From CAWDLX01 sp963753485 (GTDB lineage: Bacteria; Actinomycetota; Actinomycetes; Mycobacteriales; Micromonosporaceae): 64,000 bases of DNA. This document shows positions 16,844 to 25,322 of this stretch, piece after piece. The stretch spans positions 771,990 through 835,989 of the forward strand of contig CAVWCL010000003.1 of NCBI GenBank assembly GCA_963753485.1, read 5' to 3'. Under the pieces are notes generated by a model. The model was not told the DNA's origin. It did no database searches and saw only the letters and a program-made list of their open reading frames with translations. Numbering within the stretch: the stretch's first letter is position 1; every line of letters begins with the position of its first letter. The translations under genes were made by a program, and so were the position numbers.

Positions 16844-18210
16844 GCGAGCGCCGGGCCCGGCACCTCATCGGCGGCCGGCAGCCGCAACTGCACCCGCAGA
16901 CCGGGCGTGGCGTCGGCGAGGGTGACGGTGCCACCGTGGCGACGCACCAGCTCGCGGACGATGGCCAGCCCGAGCCCCGCGCCGCCGCCGTCGCGGGCGC
17001 GCGCGCCGTCCAGGCGGGTGAACCGCTCGAAGACCCGCTCCCGATCCGACTCGGGAATCCCCGGGCCGTCGTCGGTGACCGCCACCCGCAGGTACCCGCC
17101 GTCGCGGCCAACCTCGACCCGCACCGACGTGCGGGCGTAGCGCACCGCGTTGTCCAGCACGTTGGCCACCGCCCGACGCAGCGGGTCCGGCTCCCCCACC
17201 ATCCACAGTGGATCGCCGGCTGGCGGCCCGGTCACTCCCGGGTAACGCGCCGCCACCTCGCGGACCAGTGCGTCCAGGTCGAGCGGCCCGGCCCGGCTGA
17301 GCCCGGTCGTGGCGTCGGAGCGGGCCAACAGCAACAGGTCGTCGACGAGCCGGGACAGTCGCGCCGCGTCGGTCAGCAGATCGTCGGCGACCGTTGGCCA
17401 GTCCGTGCGCGGCCCCAGCCGCTTGGCCACCTCGAGCTGGGTGCGCATGTTCGCCAGCGGGCTGCGCAGCTCGTGCGCGGCATCGGCGACGAACTCCCGC
17501 TGCCTGGCCCGGCCACTGTCCAGCCGAGCCAGCATGTCGTTGAGGGTGGTGGCGAGCCGGTGCACCTCGTCGTGGCCGCCCGGTACCGGCAACCGGCCGG
17601 AGTGGCCGGCACCGGTGATCTCCTCGGCTCCTCGCCGCAACTCCTCGACCGGGCGCAGGGTGGCCCCGATCACCCGCCAGGCGACCGCGGCCAGGATCAA
17701 CACCAGCAGGGGGAAGACGATGAGCAGGGTGTTACGCAGCGCCGCCACCCCCTTGAGCGCATCGGCCATCGGCCGGGCGACCAACACCGTCTGCGGGTCG
17801 GCGGCCGAACCGGCCGGCACCGCGACCACCCGCACCGGGCCGGTCAGCCCCAGCCGGTCGCCGTCGATGAACACCTTGGTGCCGGACCGGGCCCGGGCCA
17901 ACTCATCCGGGTGCAGCATGCAGACCAGCCGGTCGGCGTCGATCGACGCCGACCGCACCCGGCTGGCCGAGTCGACCACCTGGACCAGCCCGGATCCGGC
18001 CACCGGCACCGGTTGCGGCAGCGCGTCCGCGTTGACCAAGGCGGCCACGTCGTGGGCGCTGCGGTCCAGCTCGGCGTCGACCGAGCGTTGCAGGGACGCG
18101 CCGAGCGCGGCCACCAGGGCCACCCCGCCGACGAGCAGGCCGGCGCTCAGCCCCACCATGCCGATGATCAGCAGCCGGGCCCGCAGGGTACGCCGGCGCC
18201 ACCAGCTCAC
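16627..18210 (-). CDS. sensor histidine kinase
   Basis: A 527-residue membrane kinase with a GTG start overlapping the response-regulator stop by two bases. Transmembrane segments are near residues 10-38 and 175-200, flanking an extracytoplasmic sensor. A HAMP linker follows. The phospho-acceptor box is DAAHELRSPLANMRTQLEV (His near 246), and the ATPase carries NVLDNAVRYA and GLGLAIVRELVRRHGG. It phosphorylates the regulator encoded just upstream. The last 72 or so residues after the ATPase fold are encoded antisense to the ROK gene and look unstructured, so the protein may simply have drifted into its convergent neighbour. Confidence 0.92.
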   Translation of the reverse strand: MSWWRRRTLRARLLIIGMVGLSAGLLVGGVALVAALGASLQRSVDAELDRSAHDVAALVNADALPQPVPVAGSGLVQVVDSASRVRSASIDADRLVCMLHPDELARARSGTKVFIDGDRLGLTGPVRVVAVPAGSAADPQTVLVARPMADALKGVAALRNTLLIVFPLLVLILAAVAWRVIGATLRPVEELRRGAEEITGAGHSGRLPVPGGHDEVHRLATTLNDMLARLDSGRARQREFVADAAHELRSPLANMRTQLEVAKRLGPRTDWPTVADDLLTDAARLSRLVDDLLLLARSDATTGLSRAGPLDLDALVREVAARYPGVTGPPAGDPLWMVGEPDPLRRAVANVLDNAVRYARTSVRVEVGRDGGYLRVAVTDDGPGIPESDRERVFERFTRLDGARARDGGGAGLGLAIVRELVRRHGGTVTLADATPGLRVQLRLPAADEVPGPALAYDAVPATAGAAASQRVGSARMAPITEPAAPTTAADSSSAEARTVTGAQAALSTRSEISRDIGSTSHGASGA

Positions 18211-18872
18211 GGCGTACCGGCGACCAGCCGGTAACCCGCGCCGCGCACCGTTTCCAGCAGGCCCCGGCCGAGCTTGCGCCGCAGGTATCCGATGTAGACT
18301 TCGACCGCGTTCGGCGCGGTCTCCTCGTTCGCGTCCCAGACGTGGTCGAGCAGCTCGGTCTTGGAGACCACATCCCCGGCCCGGCGCATGAGGTACTGCA
18401 GCAACCCGTACTCGCGCGTGGTCAACACCACCTCGCTGCCGGCGACGGTGACCCGGCGCCGGGCCGGATCCAGGCAGACATCGCCGACGGTGAGCACGGC
18501 CGGGCGCTCGGGCGCGCCCCGGCGCAGCAACGCCCGCAGCCGGGCCAGCAGCACCACATAGGAGAACGGCTTGGTGAGGTAGTCGTCGGCACCGCAGTCC
18601 AGCCCGTCGGCCTGGTCGTGCTCGCCGTCCTTGGCCGAAAGCATGAGCACCGGCACCCAGTGACCCTCGGCCCGCAAGGTGCGCACGACCCGGTAGCCCG
18701 ACAGGCCGGGCAGCATGACATCGAGGATCATCGCGTCGTACTCACCGTGGCGGGCCAGCTCCAGCCCCGAGGGTCCGTCGCCGGCCACGTCGACTGCGAA
18801 GCCCTCCGCCTGCAGCCCGCGCTGCAACGCCGTGGCGAGGCGCGCCTCGTCCTCCACGACCAGTACGCGCAT
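18207..18872 (-). CDS. OmpR/PhoB-family response regulator
   Basis: A 221-residue two-domain regulator. The receiver domain opens MRVLVVEDEARLATAL with phospho-acceptor D51 in AMILDVMLPGLSGY, and has the conserved Lys in DYLTKPFSYV. A winged-helix DNA-binding domain follows (VVLTTREYGLLQYLMRRAGD and ETAPNAVEVYIGYLRRKLG). The ATG at 18872 is chosen because it begins the receiver fold; an earlier start would add 13 unrelated residues. It is divergent from the LolA-like/ABC operon by 94 bases, which makes that operon a natural target, though this is inference. Confidence 0.94.
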   Translation of the reverse strand: MRVLVVEDEARLATALQRGLQAEGFAVDVAGDGPSGLELARHGEYDAMILDVMLPGLSGYRVVRTLRAEGHWVPVLMLSAKDGEHDQADGLDCGADDYLTKPFSYVVLLARLRALLRRGAPERPAVLTVGDVCLDPARRRVTVAGSEVVLTTREYGLLQYLMRRAGDVVSKTELLDHVWDANEETAPNAVEVYIGYLRRKLGRGLLETVRGAGYRLVAGTP

Positions 18873-18966
18873 GCATTCAGCCTGCCACGCCCCTGCGCGG
18901 GTGCACAGCATCGCTCAGCCGGTTCACAGTGCGGTCGGGGCAGGATGATGACCAGGAGGTGCCCTC

Positions 18967-20184
18967 ATGTCCGCTCTCAACTCCCGCCCCGCACTGCGCT
19001 GGTTGGTCCCGGCCGCGGCGGTGGTCGCCGTCCTCGGCGGCGGCGCCGCCGTCGGCGCCATCACCGCCGCCGCCGACCCGAGCCTGCCCACCCGCAGCGC
19101 CGCCCAGCTGCTGGTGGACCTGCAGACCGCGCGTCTGGACGGCCTGTCCGGCACCGTCGTGGCGCGGGCCGACCTCGGCCTGCCGGCCCTGCCCGGCCTG
19201 GGTGGTGCCGGCAGCACCGAGCTCACCTCACTCCTGAGCGGCACCCACACCCTGCGCGTCTGGTACTCCGGCCCCGACAAGGCCCGGGTCGCCCTGCTCG
19301 GCACGCTCGGCGAGACCGACGTCATCATCAACGGCTCCGACGTGTGGACCTGGGACAGCCGGGCGAACAAGGCCACCCACGGTGCCCTCAACCCGCTGGG
19401 GGATGCGAAGCCGGGGGAGGCGAAGCCGGGGGAGGCGAAGCCGGGGGAGGCGAAGCCGGGGGCCCAGCCGGGCGCCGGCACGCCGTCGCTGAAGCTGCCG
19501 GGTGGTGGCGCGCTCACCCCGCAGCAGATCGCCGACCTGGCCCTGGCCGCGGTGAACCCGAGCACCGAGGTGACTACCCAGGGCACCGCCAGCATCGCCG
19601 GGCGGGACGCGTACGAGCTGGTCCTCAACCCGCGCGACCGGGCGAGCCTGATCGGGTCGATCCGGCTCGCGGTGGACGCGACCGAGCACGTGCCCCTGCG
19701 GGTCCAGATCTTCGCCCGGGGCGCCGCGTCACCGGCGATCGAGGTCGCCTTCACCCAGGTGAGCTTCGCCCGGCCGGACCCAGCGCAGTTCGTGTTCAAC
19801 CCGCCACCGGGCGCCACCGTGGTCGAGCGGGACGCCGCCAAGCCCAGCCAATCCACACCGGGCACGGTTGCCAAGCCTGACCAGAGCGGCAAGCCGCCGT
19901 TCGTGGTCGTGGGCAGCGGCTGGACCAGCGTGCTGGTCGCCCGCGTTCCCCAGCCGGCCAGCGACCAGAAGGGCAGCGACCAGGAACGCAGCGGCCAGCG
20001 CCAGCTCTCCGGCCTGCTCGCCAACCTCCCCGCGGTGCACGGCGCCTGGGGCACCGGCCATCTGCTCACCAGCCAGTTGATCAGCGTGCTGGTCACCGAC
20101 GACGGCCGGCTGCTCGTCGGGGCGGTCAGCCCGGCCCGGCTCTACCTGGCCGCGGCCGACCCGGCGGCGAAGCTGCCGGAATGA
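18967..20184 (+). CDS. LolA-like / sporulation-lipoprotein-type secreted protein
   Basis: A 405-residue exported protein. Residues 1-37 form a signal/anchor (LRWLVPAAAVVAVLGGGAAV). The region around residues 40-230 (RSAAQLLVDLQTARLDGLSG, IINGSDVWTWDSRANKATHG, GRDAYELVLNPRD) resembles the LolA/LppX-fold lipoprotein-carrier superfamily found in actinobacteria. A PGEAK tandem linker lies at about residues 147-166. The C-terminal VLVTDDGRLLVGAVSPARLYL segment is typical. A strong site (aggaggtg) precedes the ATG. Its stop overlaps the first of six coupled mini-ORFs leading to an ABC exporter, suggesting joint work in lipid or envelope traffic. Confidence 0.82.
   Translation: MSALNSRPALRWLVPAAAVVAVLGGGAAVGAITAAADPSLPTRSAAQLLVDLQTARLDGLSGTVVARADLGLPALPGLGGAGSTELTSLLSGTHTLRVWYSGPDKARVALLGTLGETDVIINGSDVWTWDSRANKATHGALNPLGDAKPGEAKPGEAKPGEAKPGAQPGAGTPSLKLPGGGALTPQQIADLALAAVNPSTEVTTQGTASIAGRDAYELVLNPRDRASLIGSIRLAVDATEHVPLRVQIFARGAASPAIEVAFTQVSFARPDPAQFVFNPPPGATVVERDAAKPSQSTPGTVAKPDQSGKPPFVVVGSGWTSVLVARVPQPASDQKGSDQERSGQRQLSGLLANLPAVHGAWGTGHLLTSQLISVLVTDDGRLLVGAVSPARLYLAAADPAAKLPE
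19405..19462 (+). repeat. 15-bp tandem repeat encoding AKPGE linker units
   Basis: The unit gcgaagccgggggag repeats three times exactly, with a fourth nearly complete copy. It gives AKPGE repeats in a flexible linker inside the LolA-like protein. The nucleotide identity implies recent expansion, and the repeat number may vary between strains. Confidence 0.95.
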
Positions 20185-20408
20185 CCGACGACGCGCTTCC
20201 CTCCGCGGAGGAGGCGGAATGACCGACGACGCGCTTCCCTGCGCGGAGGAGGCGGAATGACCGACGACGCGCTTCCCTCCGCGGAGGAGGCGGAATGACC
20301 GACGACGCGCTTCCCTGCGCGGAGGAGGCGGAATGACCGACGACGCGCTTCCCTGCGCGGAGGAGGCGGAATGACCGACGACGCGCTTCCCTGCGCGGAG
20401 GAGGCGGA
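20181..20408 (+). repeat. six tandem 38-bp units, each a coupled 13-codon mini-ORF with its own SD
   Basis: The units start at 20181, 20219, 20257, 20295, 20333 and 20371. Each begins ATGACCGACGACGCG and ends in GGAGGAGGCGGA directly before the next ATG. Each encodes MTDDALPSAEEAE (units 1 and 3) or the same with Cys for Ser (units 2, 4, 5, 6), and terminates at the TGA formed by ATGA of the next unit. The last is coupled to the ABC ATPase start at 20409; the first overlaps the LolA-like stop. Units 1 and 3 carry the perfect palindrome CCTCCGCGGAGG, which could hide the SD. No other feature type fits; CRISPR is excluded because there are no spacers. Confidence 0.93.
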
Positions 20409-21341
20409 ATGACCGCGCTCGCGGTCAGCAGCCGCGGGCTGACCAAGCGATTCGGGCACCACCTCGCGGTCGACGGCATCGACCTCGCGGTGCCGCGCGG
20501 GCAGGTGTACGGGTTCCTCGGTCCCAACGGATCCGGCAAGACCACCACGATCCGGATGCTGCTCGGCCTGATCCGGCCCACCGCCGGGCGTCACGAGCTG
20601 CTCGGCCAGGCGGTGCCCGAGCGCTCGGCCGCCGTCCTGCCCCGGGTGGGTTCCCTTGTGGAGGGTCCGGCCTTCCACCCTTACCTGTCCGGTGTGGACA
20701 ATCTGGTCCGGTTGGACGCGGCCGACCGGACCGCCGATCCGCGGACCGCGGCCGCGCGCATTGGCGCTGCGCTGGACCGCGTCGGGCTGCTCGCCGCGGG
20801 CGGCAAGCGCTACCGGGCGTACTCGTTGGGCATGCGCCAGCGCCTGGCCCTCGCCGCCGCGCTGCTCCAGCCACGCGACCTGCTGGTGCTGGACGAGCCG
20901 ACCAACGGCCTTGATCCGCAGGGGACCCGCGAGGTGCGCTCGCTGCTCATGGCCCTGGCCGCCGACGGGACCACGGTGATGCTCTCCACCCACCTGCTGG
21001 CCGAGGTCGAGCAGGTGTGCGGCCACGTCGGGGTGATGCACCAGGGCCGGCTGGTGGCGCAGGCGCCGCTGGCCACCCTGCGCGCCGGGGGTGCCGCCCG
21101 GGCCCGGGTGGAAACCGACCGGCCCGACGACGCCGCCCGGGTGCTGCGCGAGATCGGCGCCGGCGACGTGCAGGTCGCGGCCGGCGTCACCACCGGCCTG
21201 CTCGGCCCGCTGGCCCCGGAGAAGGTGGTCGCCGCCCTGGTGCACGACGGTGTCGGGGTGCGTGGATTCCGGGTGGCCGCCCCGGAGCTCGAGGAGCTCT
21301 TCGTCTCCCTCACCGGCGAGGGCTTCGATGTCAGCGGTTGA
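20409..21341 (+). CDS. ABC transporter ATP-binding protein (exporter type)
   Basis: A 310-residue ATPase of the CcmA/DrrA group. Walker A is GPNGSGKTTTIRMLLG (residues 38-53), the signature is YSLGMRQRLALAAALL, and Walker B is LLVLDEPTNGLDPQG. It pairs with the permease that overlaps its 3' end by 14 bases. The ATG is the seventh in a chain of starts created by six 38-bp repeats, so its translation depends on coupling from upstream or on its own GGAGGAGG site. The C-terminal accessory region (RARVETDRPDDAARVLREIG) is as in antibiotic or lipid exporters. Confidence 0.93.
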   Translation: MTALAVSSRGLTKRFGHHLAVDGIDLAVPRGQVYGFLGPNGSGKTTTIRMLLGLIRPTAGRHELLGQAVPERSAAVLPRVGSLVEGPAFHPYLSGVDNLVRLDAADRTADPRTAAARIGAALDRVGLLAAGGKRYRAYSLGMRQRLALAAALLQPRDLLVLDEPTNGLDPQGTREVRSLLMALAADGTTVMLSTHLLAEVEQVCGHVGVMHQGRLVAQAPLATLRAGGAARARVETDRPDDAARVLREIGAGDVQVAAGVTTGLLGPLAPEKVVAALVHDGVGVRGFRVAAPELEELFVSLTGEGFDVSG

Positions 21342-22254
21342 GCTGCCGGTCCCGGCCCGTGAGCGCGAGGAGCGAGCGGGTGCGAGCACCGCAGCGGGAA
21401 CGAAGGGCCGGCGCGTCGGGCGGGTCAGCCGCGGGGTGAGTACCCGGTTTCTGCGCTCCGAGCTCACGCTGATCTTCGGGCGGCGGCGCAACTGGGCCGG
21501 GCTGGCGGTGCTGGCCGCGGTGCCGGTCCTGATCTCGATCGCGGTCGCCGTCGACGGCCGCGGGGGCCGCGGGGGCGGCGACGGGCCGGACTTCTTCGCC
21601 AGCATCACCAGCAACGGACTCTTCGTCGCGCTGGCCGCGCTCGCGGTGGAGCTGCCGCTCTTCCTGCCGATCGCGGTGGCGGCGATCTCGGCCGACGCGA
21701 TCGCCGGCGAGGCCAACCTGGGCACGCTGCGCTACCTGCTCGCGGTGCCGGTCACGCGCACCCGGATGCTGGCGGTGAAGTACACCGCGATCGCGATCTT
21801 CGCCCTCGCCGCGACCGCGGTGGTGGCCGTGGTCGGCACGCTGGTCGGGCTGGCCCTCTTCGGCGGTGGCCCGGTCACCCTGCTCTCCGGGGCTCAGGTG
21901 TCGTTCTGGGCCGGGCTGCTGCGACTGGCCGGCGTCTGCGGCTATATCGGGATCGCGCTGATGGCCCTGGGCGCGGTCGGGCTCTTCGTCTCCACGCTCA
22001 CCGAGCAGCCGATCGGGGCCACCATCGCGACCGTGATGCTCTGCGTGGCCAGCTTCATCGCCGACACCGTCCCGCAGGTGGCCTGGCTGCACCCGTACCT
22101 GCTCACCCACTGGTGGACCGCCTTCGGCGACCTGCTGCGCGACCCGGTGCCGTTGGGCGCGATGGCGCACGGCGTGGCCTCCGCGGCCGCGTACACGCTG
22201 ATCTTCGGCAGCGCCGCCTGGGCGCGCTTCGGCGGTCGCGACATCACCAGCTGA
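21328..22254 (+). CDS. ABC transporter permease (ABC-2 type)
   Basis: A 308-residue membrane protein with about six hydrophobic segments (GLAVLAAVPVLISIAVAVD, LAALAVELPLFLPIAVAAIS and others). The segment ADAIAGEANLGTLRYLLAVP, followed by TRTRMLAVKY, is a hallmark of ABC-2 permeases. The ATG at 21328 overlaps the ATPase stop. Residues about 9-30 (AREREERAGASTAAGTKG) come from a repeat-like sequence of the kind scattered in actinomycete genomes, and look inserted between the start and the first conserved segment. Forms an exporter with the preceding ATPase. Confidence 0.9.
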   Translation: MSAVELPVPAREREERAGASTAAGTKGRRVGRVSRGVSTRFLRSELTLIFGRRRNWAGLAVLAAVPVLISIAVAVDGRGGRGGGDGPDFFASITSNGLFVALAALAVELPLFLPIAVAAISADAIAGEANLGTLRYLLAVPVTRTRMLAVKYTAIAIFALAATAVVAVVGTLVGLALFGGGPVTLLSGAQVSFWAGLLRLAGVCGYIGIALMALGAVGLFVSTLTEQPIGATIATVMLCVASFIADTVPQVAWLHPYLLTHWWTAFGDLLRDPVPLGAMAHGVASAAAYTLIFGSAAWARFGGRDITS

Positions 22255-22271
22255 CGCACCCGGTCGGCCGG

Positions 22272-23594
22272 TCAGCGCCGGCCCAGGTCCGGCCAGCGCA
22301 GCCGGCGCAGCGCCAGCGCGCTGACGTCGCCGGCGATCAGCGGCCAGGCGGCGGCCGAGACACTCAGGAGATCACCGGTGCCGTCGGCCAACCACAGCCG
22401 GCCATCGCAATCCACCCGGAACACCACCGGCTCCGGGCCGAACCGCACGGGCAGGCCGTCCAGCGCCTCGCCGTCGACCTCCAGGCGCACCAGCCGGCCG
22501 GCGATCGAGCGGGCCCGCAGCCAGCCGTATCCCGATGACGGGATCTGGTCGGCCGGCACCGGGCGCTCGAACCCGAGATCTGAATATCCATTGTAGACTT
22601 GCCAGGGTTCGTAGAGCGGTGTGAACGCCTCGTAGAGCGGGTGGCGGCCACCGCCGTCCCACTCCAGCACGAAGTCGACGCTGGGCCGGTGCAGGCTGAT
22701 CCGCTCGTACCCGCCGTCGAACTGGTCGGCGAAGGCTCGCTCCAGCCGGTCGCGCCGGTAGCGCAGCGCCTGCGGGTAGGCGAGCTGGCGGTGCAGCACG
22801 ACCGGGTGTTCGGCGACGCTGGTCAGCCGGACCTTCGCCTCGCGGCCGGCCCGCTCGAGCAGGGCCCAGGCCAGGTCCGGGCGCGGATGCAGCGCGACGT
22901 CGATCCGGTTCGCCGCCATCTCGGCGGCCAGGTCACGGGCGACCGCCAGGTCGAGCGCATCGCCGGCGAGGGCCAGGCCGAGCGAAGCGAGCACCCGTAC
23001 CTGTGGTGCCGGCCTGCCGGCCACCTCCAGCACCGCCACGTCGAGCGTGCCGCCGCCCATGTCGAAGACGAGCAGGCAACCGCTTGGCCGCTCGCCGTGG
23101 TGCAGGTACCGGTGAGCCAGCCAGGCGATGCCGGCGGCGACCGGCTCGTCGACCAAGGTGGCGTCGTCCACCGGCAGCCCGGCCGCCCCGGCCGCCCGCA
23201 GCAGCCGCTGGCGCTGGTGGCCGTCCCACAGGGCCGGGCACCCCAGGCGCACCTGCGACCGGCCGTCCAGTTCGGTGCCGGCGCGGCGGGCCCGAGCCAC
23301 CGCCTCGGCGAGGACCGCGACGGTGACCGCGTCGGCGTCGACCTCGAAGCTGGCCTCGGGTCCGGCGATGGTGACCAGCTCGCGCCGCTCCGTGATGGCC
23401 CGCTTGATCGAGCGGATCTGGTGCGGGCCGGCGTCGTCGGCGTCCTCCCCGACGATCACCCCGGCCGCAACGAGCCGGGCCACCGACGGCAACCACACCG
23501 TGGTTCGACCCAGTGTCACCACCGACGCCTCGCCCCAGGCGACCCGGGTCGTCGTGGTCCCGAAGTCGATGCCGACGACGTCGGATCGCGGCAT
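22272..23594 (-). CDS. Hsp70-family (DnaK-like) protein, actin-fold ATPase
   Basis: A 440-residue protein with the Hsp70 nucleotide-binding motifs: phosphate-1 loop GIDFGTTTTRVAWG (residues 8-21), VDEPVAAGIAW near 145, and phosphate-2 loop LLVFDMGGGTLDVAV near 173. It is about 200 residues shorter than DnaK and has no recognisable substrate-binding beta-domain. The last 80 residues (VRFGPEPVVFRVDCDGRLWL) may be a small substitute domain. It lies 24 bases downstream of a GrpE-like gene on the same strand, implying a dedicated nucleotide-exchange partner. Client unknown. Confidence 0.87.
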   Translation of the reverse strand: MPRSDVVGIDFGTTTTRVAWGEASVVTLGRTTVWLPSVARLVAAGVIVGEDADDAGPHQIRSIKRAITERRELVTIAGPEASFEVDADAVTVAVLAEAVARARRAGTELDGRSQVRLGCPALWDGHQRQRLLRAAGAAGLPVDDATLVDEPVAAGIAWLAHRYLHHGERPSGCLLVFDMGGGTLDVAVLEVAGRPAPQVRVLASLGLALAGDALDLAVARDLAAEMAANRIDVALHPRPDLAWALLERAGREAKVRLTSVAEHPVVLHRQLAYPQALRYRRDRLERAFADQFDGGYERISLHRPSVDFVLEWDGGGRHPLYEAFTPLYEPWQVYNGYSDLGFERPVPADQIPSSGYGWLRARSIAGRLVRLEVDGEALDGLPVRFGPEPVVFRVDCDGRLWLADGTGDLLSVSAAAWPLIAGDVSALALRRLRWPDLGRR

Positions 23595-23618
23595 CGTCCT
23601 ACTCCTCCCGGGCGCCGG

Positions 23619-24350
23619 TCAGCCCAGCGCGACCTGCGCCTTCTCCAGGAGTACATCCTCTTCACCGCGCCGCCAGCCATAGCCCGGGCGGACCACGATC
23701 ACCGCCGACCCGGCCGGCGGCGGGGCGCCGATCGGCGCATGGCGGGCCGAGTCGTAGGCGATCCGCTCCCCCGCCCGGCCGATGGGCTCGAGCTCGAACG
23801 CCTTGACCAGCGCCCGGATCCGCTCGACCAGCACATCCGGGTCGGCCCCGGCCGCCGCGAGCTCCTCGACCTCCATCGCCAGCTCGGCCAGGGCGCGCAC
23901 CGCGTCGGTCTGGATCTGCCGCTCGTGGTGGGCGCGGGAGAGCCGGGAGCTCTGGTAGGACCGGCGGGCCTGGGCCTCGAGGTCGTCGCGGTCGCGCAGC
24001 GCGCCCCGCAGCTGTTCGGCCAGCTCGGCCTTGAGCGCGGCCGGCACCCGCCCTCGCAGCAGCCGCTCGAGCGCCTGGGCCGGGGTCGGGCCGGGCACCG
24101 GGCCGGGCATCGGCGTCGCGCTCCACCAGTAGCAGCCGCGCGCCCGGTCGAAGGCCACGTTGGCGTGGCGCCGCACGCCCGGCTGGGCGCGCCGCCAGGC
24201 CGCCTCGACCGCCTCGGTGGCCACCCCCGACTCGGCCAGCCGCCGCTTCAGCGCCCGAGCGTCCATCGGCTCGCCGGCCGCGCGCAGCAGGTCGACGAAG
24301 ACGGCGGCGGGCACGGCGCGCAGGCGGAAACTGACCTCGGGGTGATCCAC
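23619..24350 (-). CDS. GrpE-like protein, probable partner of the Hsp70-like protein
   Basis: A 243-residue protein with a GTG start. The N-terminal third (RLRAVPAAVFVDLLRAAGEP, then ALKRRLAESGV) looks like a winged-helix fold. A long central helical region follows, with a potential coiled coil (residues 105-175, AELAEQLRGALRDRDDLEAQ). The C-terminus, EPIGRAGERIAYDSARHAPI then VVRPGYGWRRGEEDVLLEKA, follows the GrpE beta-domain pattern (G-E, H-x-x-x-G, G-Y, vLrkA). Combined with the adjacent Hsp70-like gene, a nucleotide-exchange function is likely. This is a motif-level call; overall similarity to canonical GrpE appears low. Confidence 0.72.
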   Translation of the reverse strand: MDHPEVSFRLRAVPAAVFVDLLRAAGEPMDARALKRRLAESGVATEAVEAAWRRAQPGVRRHANVAFDRARGCYWWSATPMPGPVPGPTPAQALERLLRGRVPAALKAELAEQLRGALRDRDDLEAQARRSYQSSRLSRAHHERQIQTDAVRALAELAMEVEELAAAGADPDVLVERIRALVKAFELEPIGRAGERIAYDSARHAPIGAPPPAGSAVIVVRPGYGWRRGEEDVLLEKAQVALG

Positions 24351-24386
24351 CCCACGACTCTAGTCGGCCCGACGGCCCCGGCCACA

Positions 24387-25295
24387 TCAGCCGCGCCAGT
24401 AGTCCGACACACCGTAAAAGGCGAGGTTGTAGCTGAGCTGCCGATCGACATGGGCCGCCAACCGCGGTACGACCGTCGCAAGTGGAGCGAGCAGGGCCCG
24501 CGCGGTCGCGGTCAACTCCACGATCCGCTGGCCCGCTTCGGCCCGGCTCAGCCCGAGCATCAGCACGTTGAGGTCGCCGGTCTCGGCGTCCCGCTCGTAG
24601 GTGGCCAGATCGTTGACCAGCCGCAGCGCCCGCTGCGCCGTGCGGACCGCGGCGAAGAGCCCGTCCACCGCGATCGGCTCCCCGGGCCCGTGCACACCGA
24701 CCAGATGGCTGGCGAAGACGAAGGCCATGGCGAGGTTGTCGGCGTTGTCCAGGTAGGCCGCCACGCTCGGGCGCCCGGCCGGCCCGCCGGCCAGCCACGC
24801 CCGCTCGCGGGCCATGCCGGTGAGCATCCGACCCAGCTCCCGCAGCCACACCCGGCCCAGCGCCGGGAAGCCGGGGGTGGCCGCGAGCTCCTCGCGGATC
24901 TCCACCAGGAAGGCGGCGAGCTCGTCGCCCGGCGCCGCGCGTCCGCTGCCGGCCGCCTCGAGGCAGCCGGTCACGATCTCCCCGACCTGCGCCACCGAGG
25001 CTCCCGCGGCGTCCACCAGCCGGTCGAGCCCGAATGTCCACAACGCGGCCCGACCGCCGGGACGCAGCTGCGCCGCGCTGAGCCAGGGCGAGGAGAACGT
25101 CGTCGCCAGCGCCACCGAGCTGAACAGGGCACAGTCGTAGAGCTCGCTCGGGTAGAGGCCGGGATAACGGCCGGCACAGCGGTGCAGGTCCCGCTGAACC
25201 TGCCCCGAGACCGCACAAATCCACCCAACATCGCGCGCTGACGGAAGACTGCCGAGCTCAGTGGTCGCCACGTGTGGTAATTCTGCTGTCGACAC
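24387..25295 (-). CDS. class I terpene synthase-like protein
   Basis: A 302-residue all-helical protein. The metal-binding NSE motif is NDLATYERDAETGD (residues about 235-248). The first acidic motif is weaker: FGLDRLVDAA near residue 90, without a full DDxxD. The C-terminal SYNLAFYGVSDYWRG is typical of bacterial diterpene synthases. It is divergent from a class II cyclase; such pairs make cyclic diterpenes in two steps (protonation-initiated cyclisation, then diphosphate ionisation). The GTG at 25295 leaves only 27 bases to the opposite start; a GTG at 25271 (MATTELGSLPS) is an alternative. Confidence 0.82.
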   Translation of the reverse strand: MSTAELPHVATTELGSLPSARDVGWICAVSGQVQRDLHRCAGRYPGLYPSELYDCALFSSVALATTFSSPWLSAAQLRPGGRAALWTFGLDRLVDAAGASVAQVGEIVTGCLEAAGSGRAAPGDELAAFLVEIREELAATPGFPALGRVWLRELGRMLTGMARERAWLAGGPAGRPSVAAYLDNADNLAMAFVFASHLVGVHGPGEPIAVDGLFAAVRTAQRALRLVNDLATYERDAETGDLNVLMLGLSRAEAGQRIVELTATARALLAPLATVVPRLAAHVDRQLSYNLAFYGVSDYWRG

Positions 25296-25322
25296 TACGT
25301 ATCGATCAAAGTGGGTGGATGG

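Noticed and set aside
19405..19462. CRISPR or regulatory repeat
   Set aside because: It is an in-frame 15-bp coding repeat in a protein linker.
20181..20408. CRISPR array
   Set aside because: Units are contiguous with no unique spacers, and each is an ORF with SD and ATGA coupling.
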